Below are positions 6,743 to 13,980 of a stretch of 15,533 bases of DNA, piece by piece (position 1 is the first letter of the stretch; every line of letters starts with the position of its first letter). Below the pieces are notes generated by a model. The model did not search any database and had not been told where the DNA came from. It worked only from the letters and a program-made list of their open reading frames with translations. Location of the stretch: positions 1 to 15,533 of the forward strand of contig NZ_PSLG01000052.1 of the NCBI RefSeq assembly GCF_040289485.1, read 5' to 3'. The DNA comes from Thermoflexus sp040289485. Its GTDB lineage: Bacteria; Chloroflexota; Anaerolineae; Thermoflexales; Thermoflexaceae. The position numbers were made by a program, and so were the translations under genes.

Positions 6743-7444
6743 ATGAAGGTGGTGCGCAACGAGCCCTACATGCGCCGACGGGCGGCCATCGGCAATTGGG
6801 CCTTCCCCATCGGCTACATCGTCCTGATCCTGGGCCTGGTGACCTCGCTCCTTTACCCACAGCTGTCTGTCCTCCCGGTGGCCGCCTTCTTCATCGGCTT
6901 CAGCCTCACCCAGATCGGGATCTACTACATCCACCGCTTCGTCCGGCCGGACCGACCGGAGGCAGCCCTCACCCAGGCCCTGAAAGGCCTGGACGATCGC
7001 TACACCCTCTATCACTACGTCCTGCCGGCCGCCCATGTGCTGGTGGGCCCCGATGGGGTGCGGACCTTCGTCGTCAAATGGCAGCGCGGGGAGATCCGCT
7101 GCCGGAACGACCGCTGGTCCCAGCCCCTGAACCCCCTCCAGCGCCTCCTGCGGTGGATGGCCCAGGACACCCTAGGGAACCCGACCCGCGAGGCCCTTCT
7201 GGAGGCCGAGGCCATGCGCCGCTACCTCGCCCGCCGTCTGGACGGGAAGGAGATCCCCGTCCGCCCGTTGATCGTCTTCACCCACCCGGAGGCCCGGCTG
7301 GACATCGAGGGCAGCCGCATCCCGGTGGTCCACGCCCGCAAATTGAAGGAGTGGTTGCGCAAGGAAGGCCGGCAGAACCCCCTCCCGCGCGACCTTCTGG
7401 AGGCCCTCCAGAACATCCTCCCTGCCCCCGACGCGGCCGGATGA
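6743..7444 (+). CDS. Membrane protein with a degenerate NERD-like domain
   Basis: This 233-residue protein has two likely membrane helices near residues 20-37 and 43-63, followed by a cytoplasmic domain. The domain pattern (KGLDDRYTLYHYVLPAAHV at 81-99, VGPDGVRTFVVKWQRGEI at 101-118, and PLIVFTHPEARL at 175-186) resembles a nuclease-related (NERD) fold. Aligned by eye to the usual NERD core, the metal-binding Asp before the His is A97 and the Glu of the ExK motif is V110, while K112 remains. It may therefore not cut DNA. The role is unknown. The ATG has GGGAGGTGA upstream at good spacing. It lies between the 111-residue unknown gene and uridine kinase on one strand with gaps of 33 and 37 bases. 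Confidence 0.75.
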   Translation: MKVVRNEPYMRRRAAIGNWAFPIGYIVLILGLVTSLLYPQLSVLPVAAFFIGFSLTQIGIYYIHRFVRPDRPEAALTQALKGLDDRYTLYHYVLPAAHVLVGPDGVRTFVVKWQRGEIRCRNDRWSQPLNPLQRLLRWMAQDTLGNPTREALLEAEAMRRYLARRLDGKEIPVRPLIVFTHPEARLDIEGSRIPVVHARKLKEWLRKEGRQNPLPRDLLEALQNILPAPDAAG

Positions 7445-7481
7445 CCGCTGCCGCGTGCGAACGGACCCTCTGGGGGAGGCG

Positions 7482-8117
7482 ATGGGCAAGCGTCCGATCG
7501 GGATCGGGATCGCCGGTGGGACCGGGTCCGGCAAAGCCACGGTGGCCGAGGCCATCGTCCGGCGCATCGGCCCGGAGCACATCGCCTACATCCAGCACGA
7601 CAGTTACTACAAGGACCAGAGCCATCTGCCTATGGAGGAGCGGGTCCGGGTGAACTACGACCACCCCGACAGCCTGGACACCGAGTGGTTGATCCGGCAC
7701 CTCCAGGACCTCCTGGCCGGCCGTCCCGTGGAGGTCCCCATCTACGATTTCACCACCTACACCCGCATCCCTCACACCCGGCGAGTGGAGCCCAAGCCGG
7801 TGATCCTGGTGGAGGGCATCCTGGTCTTCGCCGAGAAAGCCCTGCGGGACCTCTTCGACATCCAGATCTATGTGGACGCCGACCCGGACATCCGCTTCAT
7901 CCGTCGCCTCCAGCGGGACCTGAGGGAGCGGGGGCGCACCTTGGAGTCGGTGATCCATCAATACCTCACCACAGTGCGCCCCATGCACCTGGAGTTCGTC
8001 GAGCCCAGCAAACGCTACGCCGACATCATCCTCCCGGAGGGGGGCTTCAACACCGTGGCCCTGGACTTGATCGTCGCCCGCATTAACGCCCTGCTCCAGG
8101 AGGGCCAGGAGGGGTGA
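7482..8117 (+). CDS. udk: Uridine kinase
   Basis: The enzyme phosphorylates uridine (and cytidine) with ATP or GTP in pyrimidine salvage. The 211-residue length is usual. Visible motifs are IGIAGGTGSGK (8-18, P-loop), IQHDSYYKD (37-45), NYDHPDSLDTEW (58-69), VEVPIYDFTTYTR (83-95), VILVEGILVF (107-116), FIRRLQRDLRERGR (139-152) and EPSKRYADIILPEGG (174-188). The P-loop ends GKAT instead of the usual GK[S/T]T, so the residue that normally helps bind Mg2+ is Ala19. The ATG at 7482 is preferred over an in-frame GTG at 7455 because GGGGGAGG lies directly upstream and the protein then starts like its family. The stop overlaps the GTG of the next gene (GTGA), which suggests translational coupling. 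Confidence 0.93.
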   Translation: MGKRPIGIGIAGGTGSGKATVAEAIVRRIGPEHIAYIQHDSYYKDQSHLPMEERVRVNYDHPDSLDTEWLIRHLQDLLAGRPVEVPIYDFTTYTRIPHTRRVEPKPVILVEGILVFAEKALRDLFDIQIYVDADPDIRFIRRLQRDLRERGRTLESVIHQYLTTVRPMHLEFVEPSKRYADIILPEGGFNTVALDLIVARINALLQEGQEG

Positions 8118-9283
8118 GGGTGGATCCGATCGTCGTGGACGTCTCGGCGGCGGTGCACCACCGAGCCGGCCTGGGGCGCTACGCCGCGGAACTGGTGGCA
8201 GCGCTGATCCCCCTGCTCCCCGGGCGGCTGGCGGTTTTCTACCACGACGCCCCCCGGGCGGACCGCTTCCCGCCCCTCGACCGGCTGCCGGCCCGATCCA
8301 CCCGGCTCCGGGCCAAGCCCTGGCGGCTGAGCGTGCTGCTGGCCGATCTCCTGCGACGGCCGATGGACGCCGTCATCGGACCTGCTGCCCTCTTCCACGC
8401 CACCGACCACCTCCTTCCGCCCCTGCGGGCCATCCCCTCGGTGTTCACCCTGCACGACCTGATCTTCCGGCTGTATCCCGAGACCCACATGCCCCTCAAC
8501 CGCTGGTTCCTGACATGGATGATGCCGCGCTTCCTGCGCCGGGCCGATCGGATCATCGCCGTCTCCGAATGCACCCGCCGCGACCTGCTCCGCTGGTATC
8601 GGGTCCCGGAGGAACGGGTGGTGGTGATCCACGAGGGGGTCCACGAGCGGTTCCGCCCGGCCCCGCCGGAGGCCGTGGCCGCTGTCCGGTATCGGTATCA
8701 CTTGCCCCAGACCTTCATCCTCTATGTGGGCACCATCGAGCCGCGGAAGAACCTGCCCACCCTGTTCGCGGCCTACCGGGCGCTGCTGGCGCGCTGGCCG
8801 GACCTGGGCCTGGTGATCGCCGGGAAGATCGGCTGGCGGACCGAGGGCACCTTCCGTGCCCTGCGGGCCCTGGGGTTGGAGGGCCGGGTGCGCTTCCTGG
8901 GTTACGTGCCGGAGGCGGACCTTCCCGCCTTGTATTCGGCGGCGGCCCTGTTCGCCTTCCCCTCGCTGTATGAGGGCTTCGGCCTGCCGCCGTTGGAGGC
9001 GATGGCCTGCGGGACGCCGGTGGTAGTGGCCGACGCCGCCGCGCTGCCGGAGATCGTCGGCGAGGCAGGGCTTCGGGTCCCGCCCCAGGCGCCGGAGGCC
9101 TGGGCAGCAGCCCTCGAGGCCGTCCTGTCGGACGGGGCCCTGCAGGCTCGTCTGCGGGACGCCGGCCTGCGACGGGCCACCCGGTTCCGCTGGTCCGAGG
9201 CCGCCCGGCAAACGGCCGCTGTCTACGAGCAGGTCTTAAGCAGTGTCCCTCGATCCATCTCACCGCGGAGGTCCGCTCCATGA
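8114..9283 (+). CDS. GT4-family glycosyltransferase
   Basis: This 389-residue protein is a GT-B fold glycosyltransferase that uses a nucleotide-sugar donor. The N-terminal domain has AGLGRYAAELV (18-28) and FTLHDLIF (111-118). The C-terminal donor domain has ILYVGTIEPRKNLPTL (202-217), VIAGKIGW (234-241), and the E-x7-E motif in YEGFGLPPLEAMACGTPVV (286-304, with E287 and E295). There is no membrane segment. Donor and acceptor cannot be read from the sequence. It starts with a GTG that overlaps the stop of uridine kinase and ends in an ATGA overlap with the undecaprenyl-diphosphatase gene. This position suggests a role in a lipid-carrier-linked glycan of the cell envelope, which is inference. 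Confidence 0.9.
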   Translation: MRVDPIVVDVSAAVHHRAGLGRYAAELVAALIPLLPGRLAVFYHDAPRADRFPPLDRLPARSTRLRAKPWRLSVLLADLLRRPMDAVIGPAALFHATDHLLPPLRAIPSVFTLHDLIFRLYPETHMPLNRWFLTWMMPRFLRRADRIIAVSECTRRDLLRWYRVPEERVVVIHEGVHERFRPAPPEAVAAVRYRYHLPQTFILYVGTIEPRKNLPTLFAAYRALLARWPDLGLVIAGKIGWRTEGTFRALRALGLEGRVRFLGYVPEADLPALYSAAALFAFPSLYEGFGLPPLEAMACGTPVVVADAAALPEIVGEAGLRVPPQAPEAWAAALEAVLSDGALQARLRDAGLRRATRFRWSEAARQTAAVYEQVLSSVPRSISPRRSAP

Positions 9284-10113
9284 CGTGGTTCCAGGCACTG
9301 GTGCTGGGCGTGGTCCAGGGGCTCACCGAGTATCTGCCCGTCAGCAGCTCGGCCCATCTGGTTCTGGTCCCCTGGTGGCTGGGGTGGCGGATCGACGACC
9401 GGCTGGCCTTCCCCTTCGACGTGCTGGTGCACTGGGGCACGCTGGTCCCGGTGCTGATTTACTTCCGAGGGGACCTCTGGGAGATCCTGCGCGACGGATG
9501 GGCCGGCCTGCGCCGGGGCTCTCCCCTCACCACGTCCGGCGGTCGGCTGGGCGGCTGGGTGCTCCTGGCGACCCTCCCGGCGGCCGTCCTGGGCCTGCCC
9601 CTGAAACATTGGGTGGAAGCCGTGTTCCTCCAGCCGCCCACGGTGGCGGCCCTGCTGTTCGGGACGGCGGCGCTGCTATGGGCCGGCGAGGGGATGGGAC
9701 GGCAGGAGCGGGGCTTGGACCGCCTCACCGCGCGGGATGCCCTCACGATCGGCCTCGCCCAGGCCCTGAGCCTGCTGCCCGGCATCTCCCGGTCCGGGGC
9801 CACTATCGCGGCGGGCCTGGCCCTGGGGCTCGCCCGGCCGGAGGCGGCGCGCTTCAGTTTCCTGATGAGCCTGCCGGCCCTCCTTGGGGCGGGCGGGGTG
9901 GCGCTGCGGGACCTGGGCGTCGCTGGCTTCCCGCCCGAGGCCCTGGAGCCCGTCCTGATCGGGTTCGCCGCCGCTGCCCTCTCCGGATACCTGGCCATCT
10001 GGAGCCTGATGCGGCTGGTCCGCCGCCGCTCCTTACGCCCCTTCGCCCTCTACTGCGGGCTCCTGGGGGCCCTCAGCCTGACCCTCTTCCTCCTGCGCGG
10101 GGGGCAAGGCTGA
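9280..10113 (+). CDS. uppP: Undecaprenyl-diphosphatase UppP (BacA family)
   Basis: The integral membrane enzyme removes a phosphate from undecaprenyl diphosphate and so recycles the lipid carrier of cell-wall and glycan synthesis. Loss or excess affects bacitracin sensitivity in known species. The 277-residue sequence shows the two family signatures, GLTEYLPVSSSAHL (14-27, with the catalytic-type Glu17) and LLPGISRSGATI (165-176), plus HWGTL at 51-55. Several hydrophobic segments cover most of the length. The ATG overlaps the glycosyltransferase stop as ATGA. The window also encodes UppS, which makes the same lipid. Confidence 0.95.
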   Translation: MTWFQALVLGVVQGLTEYLPVSSSAHLVLVPWWLGWRIDDRLAFPFDVLVHWGTLVPVLIYFRGDLWEILRDGWAGLRRGSPLTTSGGRLGGWVLLATLPAAVLGLPLKHWVEAVFLQPPTVAALLFGTAALLWAGEGMGRQERGLDRLTARDALTIGLAQALSLLPGISRSGATIAAGLALGLARPEAARFSFLMSLPALLGAGGVALRDLGVAGFPPEALEPVLIGFAAAALSGYLAIWSLMRLVRRRSLRPFALYCGLLGALSLTLFLLRGGQG

Positions 10114-10121
10114 AGGCCAGT

Positions 10122-10151
10122 CTGGCGGCTTCCCGCTCCCTATGGTATACT
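10122..10151 (+). promoter_or_regulatory. Predicted rpsB promoter with extended -10
   Basis: TGGTATACT at 10143-10151 is an extended -10 with five of six matches in TATACT. A weak -35 (CTGGCG, 10122-10127) lies 18 bases upstream. Transcription would begin near 10158, just after the end of uppP at 10113, giving the rpsB-tsf unit its own promoter. Confidence 0.55.
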
Positions 10152-10197
10152 GGCCCACTGGTGCCCCATCCCACACACCCTGGACCGCGCGGGGCGT

Positions 10198-10224
10198 GCC
10201 GGCGCCATCGGGCCGGCTCCCGGC
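10198..10224 (+). promoter_or_regulatory. Alternative hairpins in the rpsB leader, weak
   Basis: GCCGGC at 10198-10203 can pair with GCCGGC at 10212-10217. The second copy can instead pair with CCGGC at 10220-10224. The two stems exclude each other and lie just before a GGGAGG ribosome site. Leaders of rpsB are autoregulated by S2 in some bacteria. In such GC-rich DNA short stems arise by chance, so this is only a candidate. Confidence 0.2.
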
Positions 10225-10268
10225 GGGAGGAAGGGGTGGCGGACGAAAACGCAATCGAGGAGGAAGCC

Positions 10269-11102
10269 ATGCCCTTGGTGACGATGAAGGAGTTGCTGGA
10301 AGCGGGGGTGCACTTCGGCCACAAGACCAACCGATGGCACCCCAAGATGAAGCCTTATATCTTCACCGAGCGCAACGGCGTCCACATCATTGACCTCCAG
10401 CAGACCATCCGCGCCCTCGAGAGCACCTATGCCCTGGTCCGCGATCGGGTCGCCCAGGGAGGCGTGTTGCTCTTCGTGGGCACCAAGCGCCAGGCCCAGG
10501 AGACCATCGCCGCCGAAGCCCAGCGCTGCCAGATGCCTTACGTGAACTATCGCTGGCTCGGCGGCACCCTGACCAACTGGCGGACCATCCGAGAGCGCAT
10601 CCGTTATTACATCCAGTTGGACGAGATGATCCGGAACGGGGGCCTGGACGCTATGCCGAAAAAGGAGGCCATGCGGGTGCGGCGCAAATATGAGAAGATG
10701 CGCCTCAAATTTGAGGGCCTCCGCCCCCTCAAACGCCTCCCGGATCTGCTCTTCGTGGTGGACACCATGCGGGAGGCGACGGCCATCCGCGAGGCCAACG
10801 CCGTGGGCATCCCGGTCATCGCCATGGTGGACACCAACTGCGACCCGGATCCCATCGACTACATCATCCCGGCCAACGACGACGCCATCCGCTCCATCAA
10901 ACTGGTCACCCGCCTGATGGCCGACGCCGTCCTGGAGGGCCTTCAGTTGCGGGAGAAGATGGGCGTGGCCGTCGCCCCCGAGGAGGAGGAGGCTGAGGAA
11001 GTAACGCCTGTCCTGGAGCCGCGCCGCGTCTTCGAGGCCGAGGAGGAGATCGAGGCCGTCGAGGAGGAGGAAGGCGAGGAGGTCTTCGAGGAGCCGGCGT
11101 GA
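10269..11102 (+). CDS. rpsB: 30S ribosomal protein S2
   Basis: The 277-residue protein is S2 of the small ribosomal subunit. It shows MKELLEAGVHFGHKTNRW (6-23), NGVHIIDLQQT (36-46), LFVGTKRQAQ (68-77), NYRWLGGTLTN (93-103) and the closing block PVIAMVDTNCDPDPIDYIIP (182-201). A strongly acidic tail of about 40 residues (238-277, around half Glu) follows the normal end. The ATG at 10269 has GAGGAGGAAG upstream and matches the usual S2 start. A GTG at 10236, in frame and with its own GGGAGG, would add eleven residues (MADENAIEEEA). EF-Ts follows after 51 bases, as in most bacteria. Confidence 0.96.
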   Translation: MPLVTMKELLEAGVHFGHKTNRWHPKMKPYIFTERNGVHIIDLQQTIRALESTYALVRDRVAQGGVLLFVGTKRQAQETIAAEAQRCQMPYVNYRWLGGTLTNWRTIRERIRYYIQLDEMIRNGGLDAMPKKEAMRVRRKYEKMRLKFEGLRPLKRLPDLLFVVDTMREATAIREANAVGIPVIAMVDTNCDPDPIDYIIPANDDAIRSIKLVTRLMADAVLEGLQLREKMGVAVAPEEEEAEEVTPVLEPRRVFEAEEEIEAVEEEEGEEVFEEPA

Positions 11103-11153
11103 CCTGGGGCCGGGTTTCCCAAAAGCAATCCATGCATGGAGGAGGGAAGCGCC

Positions 11154-11756
11154 TTGAACATCACGGTGGACATGGTCAAGCGCCTGCGGGAGATGACAGG
11201 GGCCGGGGTCCTGGACTGCCGCAAGGCCCTGGAGGAGACAGGCGGGGATTTCGAGAAGGCCATCGATTACCTGCGGGAGAAGGGCCTGGCCCGGGCCGCC
11301 CGCAAACTGGAGCGGACCGCCCGGGAGGGGTTGGTAGTGGCCTATGTGCATCCGGGCAACCGGGTGGGGGTGTTGCTGGAACTCAACTGCGAGACCGACT
11401 TCGTCGCCCGCACGTCCGAGTTCCAGCAACTGGCCCATGACCTCCTCCTCCAGATCGCCGCGGCCAATCCTCGCTACATCCGGCGGGAGGACATCCCGGC
11501 GGAGGTGCTGGAGCGCGAGCGCCAGATCTACCTGAAGGAGGCCCTTCACGAGGGCAAGCCTCCTTCCATCGCTGAGAAGATCGCTGAGAACCGCCTGGCC
11601 CGTTTCATCCAGGAGGTTTGTCTCCTGGAGCAGCCTTTCATCAAGGACGAAAGCCGCACTGTGGGCCAGTTGATCATGGAGGTCATCGCCAAGGTGGGGG
11701 AGAACATCGTGGTCCGTCGCTTCGCCCGCTACGAACTCGGGGAAACGGTCTCCTAG
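11154..11756 (+). CDS. tsf: Translation elongation factor Ts, short form
   Basis: EF-Ts exchanges GDP for GTP on EF-Tu. The 200-residue product is the short type also known from Thermus, much shorter than the E. coli protein. Motifs are VKRLREMTGAGVLDCRKAL (8-26), the TDFVAR EF-Tu contact (81-86), and the C-terminal FIKDESRTVGQLI (162-174). A TTG start at 11154 is preferred: the ribosome site GGAGGAGGG lies about eight bases before it, and it gives the family-like start MNITVDMVKRLRE. An ATG at 11136 is in frame but precedes or overlaps that ribosome site. An intrinsic terminator follows twelve bases after the stop. Confidence 0.95.
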   Translation: MNITVDMVKRLREMTGAGVLDCRKALEETGGDFEKAIDYLREKGLARAARKLERTAREGLVVAYVHPGNRVGVLLELNCETDFVARTSEFQQLAHDLLLQIAAANPRYIRREDIPAEVLERERQIYLKEALHEGKPPSIAEKIAENRLARFIQEVCLLEQPFIKDESRTVGQLIMEVIAKVGENIVVRRFARYELGETVS

Positions 11757-11767
11757 GCCGAGGCGCG

Positions 11768-11796
11768 AAGGCCGGGCCGCGGGCCCGGCCTTCTTT
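11768..11796 (+). terminator. Intrinsic terminator between tsf and pyrH
   Basis: A perfect 11-base-pair stem, AAGGCCGGGCC (11768-11778) and GGCCCGGCCTT (11782-11792), has a GCG loop and is followed by CTTT. The T-tract is short, so read-through into pyrH is possible. It lies twelve bases after the tsf stop and 44 bases before the pyrH start. Confidence 0.8.
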
Positions 11797-11839
11797 ATGC
11801 CGGGCGACGCTCGATCCTGGATTCCGGAAGGAGCAGCCG

Positions 11840-12556
11840 ATGTCCGGACCGAAATACCGACGGATCCTGCTCAAGTTGGGCGGGGAGGCGCTGGCCGGGC
11901 CCGGCGGGTTCGGGATCAGCCCGGAGCGGGCCGCCGCCCTGGCCGCGCGGATCAAGGCGGTCAAAGAGATGGGGGTGGAGATCGCCATCGTCATCGGGGC
12001 AGGGAACCTGTGGCGGGGCCGCGACGGCCTCGCCCACCGCATGGACCGGGCCACCGCCGACCAGATGGGCATGCTGGCCACGGTGATGAACGCCCTGGCC
12101 CTGCGCGACGCCCTGGAGCGCCTGGGGGTCCCCACCCGCGTCCAAACAGCCATCGAGATGCGGGCCATCGCCGAGCCCTATATCCGGCTGCGGGCCATCC
12201 GCCACCTCGAGAAGGGGCGGGTGGTGATCCTGGGGGCGGGGACCGGCAACCCCTACTTCACCACCGACACGGCCGCCGCCCTCCGCGCCATGGAGATCCA
12301 CGCCGAGGTCCTCATCAAAGCCACCAAGGTCGATGGGGTCTACGACGACGACCCCCAGGTCAACCCCAACGCCCGCAAGTTTGATAAACTATCCTATATA
12401 GAAGCCCTGAACCTGCGGGTGAAGGTCCTCGACAGCACCGCCCTCTCCCTGTGCATGGATCACAACCTTCCGATCATCGTCTTGGATCTCTGGCAGCCCG
12501 ACAGCCTGGAGCGGGCGGTGCGGGGGGAGCCGGTGGGAACCCTCATCGACGGTTAA
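11840..12556 (+). CDS. pyrH: UMP kinase
   Basis: The bacterial-type UMP kinase (amino acid kinase fold, hexameric in known cases) converts UMP to UDP. The 238-residue sequence shows LLKLGGEALAG (10-20), the phosphate loop IGAGNLWRG (52-60; GGGN is more usual), MDRATADQMGMLAT (68-81), GAGTGNPYFTTDTAA (132-146) and IKATKVDGVYDDDP (159-172). The ATG has GGAAGGAG upstream. Codons 181-188 (12380-12403) are strikingly AT-rich for this genome. No promoter of its own is clear, so it is probably fed by read-through of the terminator before it. Confidence 0.95.
   Translation: MSGPKYRRILLKLGGEALAGPGGFGISPERAAALAARIKAVKEMGVEIAIVIGAGNLWRGRDGLAHRMDRATADQMGMLATVMNALALRDALERLGVPTRVQTAIEMRAIAEPYIRLRAIRHLEKGRVVILGAGTGNPYFTTDTAAALRAMEIHAEVLIKATKVDGVYDDDPQVNPNARKFDKLSYIEALNLRVKVLDSTALSLCMDHNLPIIVLDLWQPDSLERAVRGEPVGTLIDG
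12382..12400 (+). promoter_or_regulatory. Possible internal promoter elements inside pyrH, weak
   Basis: The AT-rich island in pyrH holds TGATAAACT (12382-12390), an extended -10 of the same form as the one before rpsB, and TATATA (12395-12400) within the palindrome CTATATAG. No -35 box is visible at the right distance from either. If active, it would drive frr and the genes after it from a start about 190 bases before frr. Confidence 0.22.
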
Positions 12557-12596
12557 ATCGAACGGCACGGATCCCGGCTGGAGGTGAGCGGCCGCC

Positions 12597-13157
12597 ATGA
12601 TACCGAAACAGGTCTTCCGCGACGCCGAGGAGCGCATGCGCAAGGCCATCCGGGTCCTCGAGGACGAACTGAAAGGGATCCGGACCGGGCGGGCCTCCCC
12701 GGCCCTGGTGGAGCGCATCCCGGTGGAGTATTACGGGACCCAGGTCCCCCTGGAGCAACTGGCCATCATCCGGGCCCCTGAGCCCAACCTGCTGACCATC
12801 CAGCCTTATGATCCCAAGGCCCTCCCCGAGATCGAGCGGGCCCTCCTGAAATCCGACCTGGGCCTCACGCCCAGCAACGACGGCCGCATCATCCGCCTGG
12901 TCCTGCCCAAACTCACCGAACAGCGCCGCCAGGAACTGGTCCGGCTGGTGCACAAGCGCCTGGAGGAAACCCGCATCGCCATCCGCAACATCCGCCGGGA
13001 CACCCTGGAGGAACTGCGCTCCCGCCACAAAAACAAGGAGATGTCTGACGATGAACTGGAGGAGGCCCGCGAGGAGGTCCAGCGCCTGACCGACCGCTAC
13101 ATCGAGGAGGCCGAGAAGGTGGCCCAGGCCAAGGAGCGGGAGATCATGTCGTTCTGA
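12597..13157 (+). CDS. frr: Ribosome recycling factor
   Basis: RRF splits the post-termination ribosome together with EF-G. The 186-residue length is normal. Motifs are IRTGRASPAL (28-37) in domain I, YYGTQVPLEQLA (45-56) in domain II, and the C-terminal helix with SRHKNKEMSDDEL. The ATG has GGAGGTGA upstream. The gap from pyrH is 40 bases, and pyrH-frr order is the common bacterial one. Confidence 0.96.
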   Translation: MIPKQVFRDAEERMRKAIRVLEDELKGIRTGRASPALVERIPVEYYGTQVPLEQLAIIRAPEPNLLTIQPYDPKALPEIERALLKSDLGLTPSNDGRIIRLVLPKLTEQRRQELVRLVHKRLEETRIAIRNIRRDTLEELRSRHKNKEMSDDELEEAREEVQRLTDRYIEEAEKVAQAKEREIMSF

Positions 13158-13224
13158 GGGTCCGGGGGTGAGGCGGCCTTATGCGGAAGCCCCACGCCCC
13201 AGCGCAGGCGGAAAGGAGCCGCCC

Positions 13225-13971
13225 GTGAGGCAGCAGAACGGCCAGCGAACCGAGACCACGTTGCGGATCCCTACCCACATCGCCATTATCATGGACGGCA
13301 ACGGCCGATGGGCGAAGGCCCGGGGGCTGCCCCGCCTGGCCGGCCATCGGGCGGGGACGGAGAACTTGCGCCGGGTGATCGAGGCCTGCGCCGAACTGGG
13401 GGTGAAGATCCTCACCATCTACGCCTTCTCCACTGAGAACTGGCGCCGCCCCCTGGAGGAGATCCACGGCCTCTTCAGCCTGCTGGAGCAGATGATCGAC
13501 CGGGAACTGGACGACCTGGACCGCAATGGGGTGCAGATCCGCCACCTGGGTAGCCTCCACGGAGTCCCCGAGCGCCTCCAACAGAAGATCCGGCTGGCGG
13601 TGGAGCGCACCCAGGGGAACTCCCGTCTTATCCTTTGCGTGGCCTTCAACTACGGTGGCCGCCAGGAGATCGTCGAGGCCGTGCGGCGCATCATCGCCGA
13701 CGGCATCCCCCCCGAGGCGGTGAACGAAGACGTGATCTCCCGTTACCTTTACACCGCCGGCCTTCCGGACCCGGACCTGATCATCCGCACCAGCGGGGAG
13801 CTGCGGCTAAGCAACTTCCTGCTGTGGCAGGCCGCCTATGCCGAGTTCTACGTCACCCCGGTCTACTGGCCCGACTTCGATCGGGAAGAACTGCTGAAGG
13901 CCATCGAGGCCTACAGCCGACGCGAGCGCCGCTTCGGGCAGATCAGCGAACAACTGGCCCCCCCGCGGTAA
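13225..13971 (+). CDS. uppS: Isoprenyl (undecaprenyl) diphosphate synthase, cis-type
   Basis: The cis-prenyltransferase extends farnesyl diphosphate with isopentenyl diphosphate to make the C55 lipid carrier. Motifs in the 248-residue form are IAIIMDGNGRWA (19-30, catalytic Asp24), AFSTENWRRP (67-76), FNYGGRQEI (141-149) and LIIRTSGELRLSNFLLWQ (185-202). The GTG at 13225 is chosen because AAAGGAG lies seven bases upstream and the protein then has a family-like N-terminus. A GTG at 13168 is in frame and would add 19 residues. The gene follows frr and precedes cdsA by 9 bases, as in many bacteria. Confidence 0.94.
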   Translation: MRQQNGQRTETTLRIPTHIAIIMDGNGRWAKARGLPRLAGHRAGTENLRRVIEACAELGVKILTIYAFSTENWRRPLEEIHGLFSLLEQMIDRELDDLDRNGVQIRHLGSLHGVPERLQQKIRLAVERTQGNSRLILCVAFNYGGRQEIVEAVRRIIADGIPPEAVNEDVISRYLYTAGLPDPDLIIRTSGELRLSNFLLWQAAYAEFYVTPVYWPDFDREELLKAIEAYSRRERRFGQISEQLAPPR

Positions 13972-13980
13972 CCGGGAACC

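Noticed and set aside
6107..7036. Upstream extension of the Fe-S protein frame to 7036 on the minus strand.
   Set aside because: The extension runs opposite two plus-strand genes and their promoter, while ATG at 6106 has GGGAGG and starts at the membrane domain.
7455..7481. GTG start for uridine kinase nine codons upstream.
   Set aside because: ATG at 7482 has a much better ribosome site and gives the usual N-terminus.
11136..11153. ATG start for EF-Ts six codons upstream.
   Set aside because: The ribosome site overlaps or follows that ATG, and the family-like N-terminus begins at the TTG at 11154.
13168..13224. GTG start for UppS 19 codons upstream.
   Set aside because: Less likely because GTG at 13225 has AAAGGAG at good spacing, but GAGGG before 13168 means it cannot be excluded.
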